Under the pieces are notes generated by a model that had not been told where the DNA came from, did no database searches, and saw only the letters and a program-made list of their open reading frames with translations. Source: Clostridiales bacterium (GTDB lineage Bacteria > Bacillota > Clostridia > Peptostreptococcales > Anaerovoracaceae). Taken from it: a stretch of DNA of 64,000 nucleotides. Below, piece by piece: positions 1-8,017 of this stretch. Every line of letters begins with the position of its first letter. Position 1 is the stretch's first letter. The translations under genes and the position numbers were made by a program. The DNA is taken from the NCBI GenBank assembly GCA_015058155.1, contig SVCW01000004.1, positions 1 through 64,000 of the forward strand. Reading direction: 5' to 3'.

Positions 1-262
1 AATAACGCAATGCAAAAACCACGAAAAAACGCAATAAGCTTTTGTTCATGGTTGCCTCGCGAAGTACCGGTAGCGATTTGCCGGCTCATTTCTATCCGAT
101 TCAGAAAGAAAAGGCAACCACGAGCATCTGGTGCCAAGATAAAAACGACGTTTTTTCGTCGTTGTAGAAATCTGGCGGTTGAAACGAATATTAGCCCCAA
201 TTCGACTTCGTGTTCCCGGCAGAGTTCAATTCTCCCTTTTACCTTTTGGACTGATTTGGATA
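1..262. other. Left edge without an assigned gene
   Basis: No gene can be supported here. A 92-codon frame on the plus strand (10-288) runs into the terminator of the catA-like operon, is not preceded by a ribosome binding site and has a composition (rich in Arg, Ser and Pro) typical of an antisense shadow. Short minus-strand frames are broken by stops. The base composition is richer in G and C than the AT-rich genes that follow, so this may be the end or a remnant of another element that continues beyond the left edge. Confidence 0.4.
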
Positions 263-301
263 CAAAAAACTTCCATCCGTCGAAATGACTGATGGAAGTT
301 T
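263..301 (-). terminator. Terminator of the catA-like operon
   Basis: An 11-bp perfect stem (AAACTTCCATC with GATGGAAGTTT) is followed on the minus strand by a T-run. It lies about 60 bp beyond the stop codon of the acetyltransferase gene, as expected for a rho-independent terminator. Confidence 0.8.
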
Positions 302-362
302 GTTCGCTGATCACAACTGTTCGATAAATTGGAATTTTACTCTCTGTATTACTTCAAGCTCT

Positions 363-986
363 CTATTTCAGACTGCTAATTTCATTTTGCAAATTTGCTA
401 AAAATCTGCCAGCATGAGCACCATCCATCTGCGTATGATGAAATTGAAAAGAAAGTGTTAGATAATATCGAAACCATTTATTTTTGTATCTACCCCAAAT
501 GATAAACGGATTATTGAAAATACCGCTGTTCATACCAACAGCACCATCAATGTCTGTATCAATAATCGCCGATGTCCCGATTACCATACTATCGTTTGAC
601 AAGTCTCTATCTTGACAGCTCTCTGCAACTTGAATGGTATATTTTGAATACTGCTTATTGTATTCCTCCAAATCTTCCACATATAAAATGTCACAAGAGC
701 TGACTTCGCCATTTTTATTCTTCACAATTGTATTTACTGCAATCTTATCATATTGCATAAGTTTTTCGCCGACAGGAAGGATGTAAAACTCTTTTATACC
801 CACTGCTGCCTTGCCAATACAATAATCAAGAAGCATATTAAATCTCATACCTTTTCTTTTACTGATTCTTATAAGATTGGTCACATCTAACGTCTTAAAA
901 AAAGTCACCATTGGATTGGGTGCTTTCATCCATAATTCATATGCCATGGCCCTCGTTGTGTCTTTTGGATTTAGTTCTTTTATCAT
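363..986 (-). CDS. CatA-like chloramphenicol O-acetyltransferase
   Basis: Predicted cytoplasmic trimeric acetyltransferase of the type A chloramphenicol acetyltransferase family, moving an acetyl group from acetyl-CoA to a hydroxyl substrate. The family's catalytic signature is visible near residue 183 as HHTQMDG, with the essential histidine and the conserved Asp-Gly; the fold-typical segment NPFIIWGRY precedes it. At 207 residues it is slightly shorter than the usual 215-220. Its ATG overlaps the TGA of the upstream AraC-GNAT gene by 4 bases (ATGA), so translation is probably coupled, and an AAGGAGG site sits in the end of that gene. Whether chloramphenicol is the real substrate cannot be told; many CatA-like proteins have other acceptors. 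Confidence 0.85.
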   Translation of the reverse strand: MIKELNPKDTTRAMAYELWMKAPNPMVTFFKTLDVTNLIRISKRKGMRFNMLLDYCIGKAAVGIKEFYILPVGEKLMQYDKIAVNTIVKNKNGEVSSCDILYVEDLEEYNKQYSKYTIQVAESCQDRDLSNDSMVIGTSAIIDTDIDGAVGMNSGIFNNPFIIWGRYKNKWFRYYLTLSFQFHHTQMDGAHAGRFLANLQNEISSLK

Positions 987-1828
987 TTTACATCCTCCTT
1001 TTCTTTAGGAGAGATAGTAAAACGTTGTGTCGGATAGCCATATTCTATCATCAATTCTCTTTCTGCAAAACCCAGATTCTTTAACAACTCACGATGTCCT
1101 GTATCCGCTCTATCACCTTCACGATAGGTCGTCATACTGATTTCCTTCCCAGGTAAGTGTGTTTCTAAAAGAACATCTAAAAATAGTTTTTGAATGTCCT
1201 GTTTGCGATATTGTGGATGTATACCCAAAAAATCAATACAACTCAGATTATCAGAAAAAGCCATCGCACCAACTAAAATACCGCCATCTTTTAATATAAG
1301 AGCATGTTTTTCCTCTATATGCCTTGTTATCTCGTTCAAATAGTCTTCTTCATTCATAACTGGATACCCGTCGATCACTAATCGCATCAAATCCATCCAA
1401 ATCGGGATATCACTTTTTTCAGCAAAACAAATATCATCCTTTGTAAAATCTTTATTAACTATATTTCTGTATAATGTAAATCTTAACTGTAATGGGTAGA
1501 ACTCACGATTCTCCCGATACTGTGCAGGTGGAATTTTATACATCGACTTAAATGCTGAAGAAAATGCCTGCTGGCTCTCATAACCGCAAATAAAAGCGAT
1601 TTCAATAATCGGTTTATCCGAAAAAACCAATAATTTTGCTGCTTCAGTCAACTGTCGACGTCCAACATAGTCATGAATCGTCATACCTACTGTATCTGAA
1701 AACAACCGATGCAAATGATACTTTGAATAGTGGACTGCTTCAGAAATTATATCTAAATCCAACTTGTTACTAAGATTGTTTTCAATATAGTCAATAACTT
1801 TTTCGATATTAGCAATATTACCGTTCAC
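983..1828 (-). CDS. AraC-type regulator fused to a GNAT acetyltransferase domain
   Basis: Residues about 5-108 form an AraC/XylS double helix-turn-helix DNA-binding domain (LHRLFSDTVGMTIHDYV, then IAFICGYESQQAFSSAFK). After a linker, residues about 130-260 look like a GNAT N-acetyltransferase fold, with FLGIHPQYRKQDIQKLFL as the acetyl-CoA-binding segment. The start is GTG, chosen because GGAGGG lies 8 bases upstream. It is the first gene of an operon with the CatA-like gene, overlapping it by 4 bases. The family precedent is a regulator whose fused domain senses or modifies a ligand; its likely role is control of the downstream acetyltransferase, which is inference. Confidence 0.85.
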   Translation of the reverse strand: MNGNIANIEKVIDYIENNLSNKLDLDIISEAVHYSKYHLHRLFSDTVGMTIHDYVGRRQLTEAAKLLVFSDKPIIEIAFICGYESQQAFSSAFKSMYKIPPAQYRENREFYPLQLRFTLYRNIVNKDFTKDDICFAEKSDIPIWMDLMRLVIDGYPVMNEEDYLNEITRHIEEKHALILKDGGILVGAMAFSDNLSCIDFLGIHPQYRKQDIQKLFLDVLLETHLPGKEISMTTYREGDRADTGHRELLKNLGFAERELMIEYGYPTQRFTISPKEKEDVK

Positions 1829-1854
1829 TATTCATTCCCTCCTTTCGTAGAAGG

Positions 1855-1885
1855 ATTATAGCAAAAAATAAAATACTTGTTTTAA
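1855..1885 (-). promoter_or_regulatory. Probable promoter of the AraC-GNAT operon
   Basis: A perfect minus-strand TATAAT (1855-1860) lies about 27 bp before the GTG start; the matching -35 region is AT-rich and poorly conserved, which would fit a promoter needing an activator such as the AraC protein itself. Confidence 0.5.
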
Positions 1886-1970
1886 TAATTCTTGCTATTC
1901 ATAAACAATCATATTCTTTGATTCAGATAATATTTTCCCTTTATATTCACATTTATAAATTGGAATTGGA

Positions 1971-2477
1971 TTACTTGGGTCCACGATCTGTAATAATATA
2001 AAACTCTTCTTGAATTGCAGAAAGTGTTGCAATGGAGCATACAGCTATGGCAATGTAATTCAATTCCCAAAAAGGTATTGTCAAAGGCAATAAGAACAGA
2101 AGAAGTCCTGTTACTTTGTTCATAATCGTATGCAAGGATATAAACTGTTTTTTAGAAACATATCCCCATATGATATTGCTGATTTTGATAACCGCAATCA
2201 CACCACTCCATATCCACAACCATTGTGGAATATGGAGTGCTGGCAACAACTTAAACAAAGATACCACTACAAAAATGAAATCGGCAATCGTGTCCAGTTG
2301 GCTTCCAAACTTGCTGGTACTCTTTGTTTTTCTGGCGATTGTTCCATCTACCATATCACTAAAACCGCATAGGAGATATGTGATATAAAAGTCTAAAGAA
2401 AATGCAGGAAAGAACAGCAACAAAATACTGCCGAAAATACGACAACCCGTGAGTATATTTGCAATATGCTTCGTCAT
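1971..2477 (-). CDS. CDP-alcohol phosphatidyltransferase family membrane protein
   Basis: Integral membrane enzyme predicted to transfer a phosphatidyl or similar group from a CDP-linked donor to an alcohol during phospholipid synthesis. The complete family signature is present: D41-x2-D44-G-x2-A-R-x8-G58-x3-D62-x3-D66, where the four aspartates bind two metal ions. Five or so hydrophobic segments fill the remaining 168 residues. AGGTGA lies just before the ATG. The specific product (phosphatidylglycerophosphate, cardiolipin or another lipid) cannot be assigned. It is divergent from citrate synthase and, like the two genes to its left, is more AT-rich than the core genes. Confidence 0.85.
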   Translation of the reverse strand: MTKHIANILTGCRIFGSILLLFFPAFSLDFYITYLLCGFSDMVDGTIARKTKSTSKFGSQLDTIADFIFVVVSLFKLLPALHIPQWLWIWSGVIAVIKISNIIWGYVSKKQFISLHTIMNKVTGLLLFLLPLTIPFWELNYIAIAVCSIATLSAIQEEFYIITDRGPK

Positions 2478-2611
2478 CTGGTCACCTACAAATTCTAATT
2501 TGTCCTTCAGTTCACTTTATCATATTTCCCTGTTCCCATCAATGCTTAGTGAAACTGCCGGAGTTGAAACCCATCAGTCCAAAAGTAAAAAGGGACAAAT
2601 TCAACGTTTTC

Positions 2612-2640
2612 TTGCACAACAAACATTTGTATGATATAAT
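2612..2640 (+). promoter_or_regulatory. Promoter of citrate synthase
   Basis: TTGCAC (2612-2617) and TATAAT (2635-2640) are separated by exactly 17 bp, 37 bp before the ATG. Confidence 0.8.
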
Positions 2641-2677
2641 TTAGTTTACTATTGTCAAATTTGCAGGAGGGATTATT

Positions 2678-4069
2678 ATGACTAGAACAATTTACCAGCC
2701 ATCTGACCTCAATAACAATGAATTCATCAGAGAAATGTCAGCAAAGCTTGAAACTATTGACGTTATCGACTCTGAACTTTATACAAAATATGATGTTAAG
2801 CGCGGACTCAGAAATGCTAATGGCACAGGCGTACTCGTAGGTCTTACAAAAGTCAGCAATGTTGAAGGCTACGAAGTAAACGAAAAGAACGAAAAAATTG
2901 CTGTCCCAGGTAAGCTTTATTACAGAGGCTACGATGTTGAAGACATCGTAAAGGGCTGCATTGAAGAAAACAGATTCGGTTTTGAAGAAACTTCATATCT
3001 TCTTCTTTTCGGCGAACTTCCTAGCAAGAAGCAGCTTGACGAATTCAAAGCACTCCTCGCTATGAAGAGAAAGCTTCCTGAAGGATTTGCCCGTGACATG
3101 ATCCTCGTGGCGCCGTCACCTGACCTTATGAACAAGCTTGCAAGAAGTATCCTTGCGCTCTATTCATACGACGATAATCCTGACGATATCTCAGTTCAGA
3201 ATGTTTTAAGACAGTCAATCGAGCTTATGGGTTACTTCCCTGCTCTCATCGCATATGCTCACACAGCAAAACACAACTTCTTCGATAACGAGAGCCTTTA
3301 TCTACATTATCCGATTCCTGAACTCAGCACAGCAGAAAACATCCTGAGAATGATTCGTCCGACTGGAGAATTCACTAAGCTTGAAGCAAGCCTTCTTGAC
3401 CTTTCACTTATTCTTCATGCCGAACACGGTGGTGGTAATAACTCATCATTTACGACTCACCTTATTTCATCATCAGGTACTGACACTTACGCTGCGATTT
3501 CAGCTGCAGTAGGATCTCTCAAGGGTCCTCGCCACGGTGGTGCAAACATCAAGGTAATCAACATGCTTGAAGACCTCAAGGCAAACGTAAAGGATATAAC
3601 AAACGAAAAGCAGCTCGAAGAATATTTCATCAAACTTATAAAGGGTGAAGTGAACGACAGAACAGGTGTAATCTACGGACTCGGTCATGCAATCTATACA
3701 GTATCCGATCCGCGTGCCGTTGTTTTAAAGGACATGGCGAAGAAACTTGCAGAATATAAGGGACTTGAAGAAGACTACGCTTTATGCGAATACATTGAAA
3801 ACAAGGTTCCGGATATCTTCAGAAACTACACAGGCACAAATTCACCTCTTCCTGCAAACGTCGACCTCTATTCAGGTTTCGTATACAGCGCACTCAATAT
3901 TCCGAAGGACATCGCTACTCCGCTCTTTGCTACAGCAAGACTTTCAGGATGGTGTGCACACAGACTTGAAGAAATCGTTTCAGGCAAGAAGCTTATGCGA
4001 CCTGCTTACATGGGCATCCAGCCGCACAGAGAATACGTTCCTATGTTTGACAGAGGCGGAAAATTCTAA
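2678..4069 (+). CDS. gltA: Citrate synthase
   Basis: Condenses oxaloacetate and acetyl-CoA to citrate, the entry to the oxidative branch that supplies 2-oxoglutarate for glutamate in anaerobes. The two catalytic histidine regions are visible: HAEHGGGNNSS (about residue 247) and GHAIYTVSDPRA (about residue 337), with the conserved GSLKGPRHGGAN segment between them. The length, 463 residues, matches the longer clostridial form. GCAGGAGGG lies 8 bases before the ATG. It is a single gene with its own promoter; no aconitase or isocitrate dehydrogenase lies beside it. A 2-methylcitrate synthase role cannot be excluded by sequence alone. Confidence 0.93.
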   Translation: MTRTIYQPSDLNNNEFIREMSAKLETIDVIDSELYTKYDVKRGLRNANGTGVLVGLTKVSNVEGYEVNEKNEKIAVPGKLYYRGYDVEDIVKGCIEENRFGFEETSYLLLFGELPSKKQLDEFKALLAMKRKLPEGFARDMILVAPSPDLMNKLARSILALYSYDDNPDDISVQNVLRQSIELMGYFPALIAYAHTAKHNFFDNESLYLHYPIPELSTAENILRMIRPTGEFTKLEASLLDLSLILHAEHGGGNNSSFTTHLISSSGTDTYAAISAAVGSLKGPRHGGANIKVINMLEDLKANVKDITNEKQLEEYFIKLIKGEVNDRTGVIYGLGHAIYTVSDPRAVVLKDMAKKLAEYKGLEEDYALCEYIENKVPDIFRNYTGTNSPLPANVDLYSGFVYSALNIPKDIATPLFATARLSGWCAHRLEEIVSGKKLMRPAYMGIQPHREYVPMFDRGGKF

Positions 4070-4078
4070 AATTCAGTA

Positions 4079-4108
4079 TTACGAAATGCTCCTTTTTTGT
4101 GTTATAAT
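4079..4108 (+). promoter_or_regulatory. Probable promoter of the carD-like gene
   Basis: TATAAT at 4103-4108 with a weak TTACGA at 4079-4084 (18-bp spacing), 31 bp before the ATG and directly after the citrate synthase stop. Confidence 0.55.
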
Positions 4109-4139
4109 GTATGAAGCACAGAACAGGAGCGTTTTTTAT

Positions 4140-4643
4140 ATGTACAATATTAATGACTTTATAATTTATGGCAGCACAGGCGTTTGTAAAATAGAAGACA
4201 TTTGTACACCTGATTTCGCAAAAGAACTAGGAATTGATAAGCTATACTACAAAATTTCACCGGTTTACAGAAGCGAAACCATCTACATTCCGATTGACAC
4301 AAAAAATTATATGCGTCCAATCGTGACAAAAGAAGAAGCCGAAGATTTAATCTCAAAAATGCCACAAATCAAAGAATCAGATTTTGAAGGAAAAGACCAC
4401 AGAGCACTTGCTGAAAAATATAAACTTTCAATCAAGACTCATGAATGCGAAGATCTCATCAGTCTTATCAAAACAGTATATTTCAGAAGTCAGGACATGA
4501 TAAGTCAGGGCAAGAAACCGGGTCAGACTGACATGCAGTATATGAAGCAGGCAGAAGATCTCCTTTACGGTGAACTTGCAGTTGCTCTTGAAATATCCAT
4601 AAAAGAAGTAAGAAAATACATCGAAAACAAAATAGGAAAATAA
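4140..4643 (+). CDS. CarD/CdnL-family transcriptional regulator
   Basis: A 167-residue protein with the N-terminal Tudor-like RNA-polymerase interaction domain of the CarD_CdnL_TRCF family (residues 1-65, FIIYGSTGVCKIEDI, then YYKISPV and IYIPID) followed by an alpha-helical, DNA-contacting region. Such proteins bind the polymerase beta subunit and stabilise open promoter complexes. The ATG at 4140 was chosen over longer upstream frames because it starts the conserved domain and has AGGAGCG 8 bases upstream. It stands alone between its own promoter and a terminator. Confidence 0.85.
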   Translation: MYNINDFIIYGSTGVCKIEDICTPDFAKELGIDKLYYKISPVYRSETIYIPIDTKNYMRPIVTKEEAEDLISKMPQIKESDFEGKDHRALAEKYKLSIKTHECEDLISLIKTVYFRSQDMISQGKKPGQTDMQYMKQAEDLLYGELAVALEISIKEVRKYIENKIGK

Positions 4644-4645
4644 AA

Positions 4646-4683
4646 TGCAAGGCAGAGTCCGTTAAGGATTCTGCCTTTTTGCA
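4646..4683 (+). terminator. Terminator of the carD-like gene
   Basis: GGCAGAGTCC and GGATTCTGCC form a stem with a GTTAA loop, followed by TTTTT. The reverse strand also has a U-rich tail, so it may work for the facing ABC operon too. Confidence 0.8.
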
Positions 4684-4702
4684 TAGAAAATAAGCTTTGT
4701 AT

Positions 4703-5329
4703 TTATGTTTCTTTAGTCAGGTCGATAATACGCGTGCAGATGCGCTCGAGAAGCGCCGGCGAATGACTTACTGCTATAAGACCTGCCTCACGACTACGTA
4801 TTTCCTCAATGAGAAAATCCCATATTTGTTTCTGTGTGATGAGATCGAGCATCGTGCTGATTTCATCAGCAAGTATGAAACGTGTGCGCGGGGACAACGC
4901 CCTTGCGATACAGAAACGCTGGAGTTCGCCGCCCGAAAGTTCCTGCGGAAAACGATTAAGCCATTCATCACGTATTCCCAATCCTTTTATCACATGCTCC
5001 GGTATGTCTCCAACTTCTTCAAGAACATGTTTCATCCTGAGTCTCGGGTTCAGCACTGTTTCAGGGTGCTGCCAGATCATCTGAACAGGACAGTAACCTT
5101 TATATGAAGATACCGGCTTACCGTCGAGCAGAATTTCTCCGGCGAGCGGCTTTTCATATCCCGCAATAAGTTTGCAAAGTGTCGTCTTTCCGAAACCTGA
5201 AGGGGCAATAATTCCGACACGTTCTCCCGACTCAATCGTAAGACTGAAATCGTCATAAAGGATACGTCCGCTATATTCACTGACGTTTCCCGTATATCTG
5301 AATTGTATGTTGTTTACTTCGAGTTTCAT
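4703..5329 (-). CDS. ABC transporter ATPase, DppF/NikE-like
   Basis: Second ATPase of the peptide/nickel-type importer. Walker A is APSGFGKTT (about residue 42), the signature is LSGGELQR and Walker B is FILADE. At 208 residues it lacks the C-terminal oligopeptide-binding extension common in OppF/DppF, which is the short form usual in NikE-like proteins. It overlaps the upstream ATPase gene by 4 bases and is the last gene of the operon. The substrate of the system cannot be assigned from the ATPase. Confidence 0.88.
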   Translation of the reverse strand: MKLEVNNIQFRYTGNVSEYSGRILYDDFSLTIESGERVGIIAPSGFGKTTLCKLIAGYEKPLAGEILLDGKPVSSYKGYCPVQMIWQHPETVLNPRLRMKHVLEEVGDIPEHVIKGLGIRDEWLNRFPQELSGGELQRFCIARALSPRTRFILADEISTMLDLITQKQIWDFLIEEIRSREAGLIAVSHSPALLERICTRIIDLTKET

Positions 5330-6144
5330 TTCTCCTCCCAGTTTTTCGGCATCGACTTATACAACTCTTTAGTATACGGATGCATAAATACATCTTCGCC
5401 TGTGCTCACCTTTTCGAAATCTGCAGGTCTCACTTCATCAATCGTCTCTCCATCACGAAAAACAACGATTCTGTCTGCGCACTCAAGCGCAAGTTCTAAA
5501 TCATGTGTTATGAGAAGTACGCCTGCACCATCGTCTGCCATCTCACGGAAATGTGAAATGACCTGTTTTGCAACTTCTATATTGAGGCCCGGCGTAGGTT
5601 CATCCGCTATTACAAGTTTCGGATTTTCCATGACTGCGCTTGAAATAAGGATGCGCCTTGCCATTCCGCCTGACAGTTCGAAAGGATAGAGTTCAGAAGT
5701 TCTTTCGGGGAGATTGTACCTTTTGAAAAGTCCGGATATCTTTTCTTTTGCCGATGTTTTACCTCCGTCTAATCGTGCGCTTTTTCCCAGCGCCAGCTGT
5801 TTCCCCGTCTTCATGAGAGGATCAAGGTAAGCAACGCTCTGAGGCACAAGAACGATTTCGCTTCCGCGAAGTTCCTTCTGCCTTTCCGGCGTAAGCTCTT
5901 CACCCATATATTTCAAATCGCCTTTATAAGATGCGTTGTACGGAAGGATTCCGAGGATTGCATGCGCAAGAAGTGATTTTCCGGATCCGCTTGCACCGAC
6001 AATTGCGACAAGTTCTCCTTCTCCGACTCTGATATTTATATTCTTTACTGTGCTGAGGTCCTTCTTCGTGAATGTACCATCGTACTGGTCAAAACTTATT
6101 GAAAGGCCTTTTACCTCAAGCACAGGATACTTTTCATTACTCAT
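5326..6144 (-). CDS. ABC transporter ATPase, DppD/NikD-like
   Basis: First ATPase of the peptide/nickel-type importer, with Walker A GASGSGKS, signature LSGGMARR (an unusual R-R ending in place of Q-R) and Walker B LVIADEPT. The start was set at MSNEKYPV because AAGGAGGG lies 6 bases before it; a longer frame begins 9 codons upstream inside the permease gene. The C-terminal HPYTKELYKSMP is the conserved oligopeptide/dipeptide transporter tail. It pairs with the 208-residue ATPase downstream. Confidence 0.9.
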   Translation of the reverse strand: MSNEKYPVLEVKGLSISFDQYDGTFTKKDLSTVKNINIRVGEGELVAIVGASGSGKSLLAHAILGILPYNASYKGDLKYMGEELTPERQKELRGSEIVLVPQSVAYLDPLMKTGKQLALGKSARLDGGKTSAKEKISGLFKRYNLPERTSELYPFELSGGMARRILISSAVMENPKLVIADEPTPGLNIEVAKQVISHFREMADDGAGVLLITHDLELALECADRIVVFRDGETIDEVRPADFEKVSTGEDVFMHPYTKELYKSMPKNWEEK

Positions 6145-6157
6145 TCTGCTGCCCTCC

Positions 6158-6973
6158 TTATTCATGCGCACTCGAAGGATCTAGAATTCTTCGGAGTGAT
6201 TTGCCTGCAAGGTCAAAGAGCATTACCGTAACTACAAGAAGCATTCCCGGAAACAAAGCTACCCACCACTGACCTGTTGCAAGATATCTCATGCTTTCAG
6301 ACAAAATAATTCCTACGGCCGGCTGCTCTGCCGGAAGTCCGAATCCCAGAAAAGTAATGCTTGCTTCATGAAGTATTGCATGTGGGAAAAGAAGAATAAG
6401 TCCGACAATAAACTGCGGAAGTACGTGCGGAAGCATATGCTTATACGCAATTACAAGTCGGCTTACGCCGAGTTTTTCCGCAACCTTTACGTATCCACTC
6501 TCACGAAGCTGGAGGATTTCTCCTCTTATTACTCTCGCAAGAGACATCCAGTGTGAAAGTGTAATTCCTACGAGGACGCCGGTAAACCCTTTTCCACATG
6601 CATAAGAAATCAGGATGAGAAGCAGTATATGCGGCACACCCATAATGAGGTCAATGACCCATGTAATAATACTGTCTACAGCTTTGCCGCAAATGGCGGC
6701 AAGCGTTCCTAGTACGAGCGCAATGACAGCGCTTGCAAAGGCAGTAAGAAGACCGATTCTTATACTGAGAGAAAGACCACAAAGCGTACGAGGAAGCATA
6801 TTTCTTCCCATAAAATCTGTTCCGAAAAGATACCTGCCGCAAGGCGCAAGATTACTCCTCGAAAAGTCTGTAACCATTGCAGCTTCTTTCAAGAATACTC
6901 CCGAGATTGTAATCGCCGCTATGAAAGTCACGGAAATCGCAAAGAGAAGAACCGAACGCTTTCTCATATTCAT
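6158..6973 (-). CDS. ABC transporter permease, DppC/NikC-like
   Basis: 271-residue inner-membrane permease with about six transmembrane segments. The N-terminal region contains the DppC-typical GTDFMGRNMLPR motif and the cytoplasmic EAA loop (REGEI..GYVKVAEKLGVS with hydrophobic continuation). It overlaps the upstream permease stop by a single base, so the two permeases are translationally linked, forming the heterodimeric channel of the importer. Confidence 0.9.
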   Translation of the reverse strand: MNMRKRSVLLFAISVTFIAAITISGVFLKEAAMVTDFSRSNLAPCGRYLFGTDFMGRNMLPRTLCGLSLSIRIGLLTAFASAVIALVLGTLAAICGKAVDSIITWVIDLIMGVPHILLLILISYACGKGFTGVLVGITLSHWMSLARVIRGEILQLRESGYVKVAEKLGVSRLVIAYKHMLPHVLPQFIVGLILLFPHAILHEASITFLGFGLPAEQPAVGIILSESMRYLATGQWWVALFPGMLLVVTVMLFDLAGKSLRRILDPSSAHE

Positions 6974-7962
6974 CAGCGCTCACCCCCTCTTCTGATTCGA
7001 GGATCAACAACTCCGTACAAAACATTTGCAATAAGATTGCCTGTAAAAACTATTCCCGCCATTATAAGCGTAATTCCAAGAAGAAGCGGCACATCTGCGC
7101 CAAGCCCTGCATTTACAGCAGCCTGACCGAGTCCCGGATATGAAAAGACTTCTTCAACAAGTACAGACCCTCCGAAAATTTCCGAAACAGAAGCAAACTG
7201 AAGTGTCATCGCAGGCAGTATGATATTTCTTATGCCGTGATTCTTTACAATGGAAAGTGTGCTCTCTCCGCGCGCCTTTGCAAAGAGCACGTAATCGCTT
7301 TCCATGACATCTATCATTTTTTCGCGCGTATGAAGTGTGATATTGGCAATTCCCGTTACACTGAGAGTGAGTGCCGGAAGTATCGCATGAAGGAGCTTAT
7401 CTCCAAAAGTAACTTCCGATGCAAGCTGTCCGATAGGAACCGAAAGACCTACCGGAAGGATTCCGAGATATACCGAGAAAAACATGAGAAATACAAGAGC
7501 CAGCCAGAATGACGGTGTCGAGGCAATGACAAGTGTAACTGTATTAATCGCCTTATCAATAAACCTGCCACGGTTCACACCAGCAAGCACACCAAGCGCA
7601 AAACCGAGTACACCTGAAAATACCCATGCGAAAAGAAGCACTATCACGGAGTTCGAAAACTTTTCAAATACAACTTCCATTACAGGTCGTCTGTAAAGAA
7701 GTGAAGTTCCCATGTCACCGCGAAGCACATCGCCCGCCCAGTTCATATATCTCTCAAAAGGAGGTGTGTCAACGCCCCAGTATTCGCGCAGTTTTTCAAT
7801 CTGCGCCTCGCTCATTCCTGCAAGTGCTGCCTCGCCGACATTTGCCTGAAGCGGGTCAATCGGCGAAATAGATACGAGCACAAACGAGAGAATACTCACC
7901 GCTATGAGCAGGAGCACCATTCGCCCCAGCTGTTTAAAACTATAACTAACAATTCGTCTCAA
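6973..7962 (-). CDS. ABC transporter permease, DppB/NikB-like
   Basis: 329-residue permease with the DppB hallmark start (a hydrophobic helix, then SPIDPLQ), several transmembrane segments, the EAA-type loop DYVLFAKARGESTLSIV and the C-terminal NLIANVLYGVVDPRIR. It is the first permease after the binding-protein gene, which is the common gene order for this importer class. Confidence 0.92.
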   Translation of the reverse strand: MRRIVSYSFKQLGRMVLLLIAVSILSFVLVSISPIDPLQANVGEAALAGMSEAQIEKLREYWGVDTPPFERYMNWAGDVLRGDMGTSLLYRRPVMEVVFEKFSNSVIVLLFAWVFSGVLGFALGVLAGVNRGRFIDKAINTVTLVIASTPSFWLALVFLMFFSVYLGILPVGLSVPIGQLASEVTFGDKLLHAILPALTLSVTGIANITLHTREKMIDVMESDYVLFAKARGESTLSIVKNHGIRNIILPAMTLQFASVSEIFGGSVLVEEVFSYPGLGQAAVNAGLGADVPLLLGITLIMAGIVFTGNLIANVLYGVVDPRIRRGGER

Positions 7963-8017
7963 TACGTCAAAATCCTTCTAATTTCAATATTTATCGCCTA
8001 TTTACGATAAACAGTTT

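Noticed and set aside
10-288. 92-codon plus-strand open frame at the left edge
   Set aside because: No ribosome binding site, odd composition and its end crosses the terminator hairpin.
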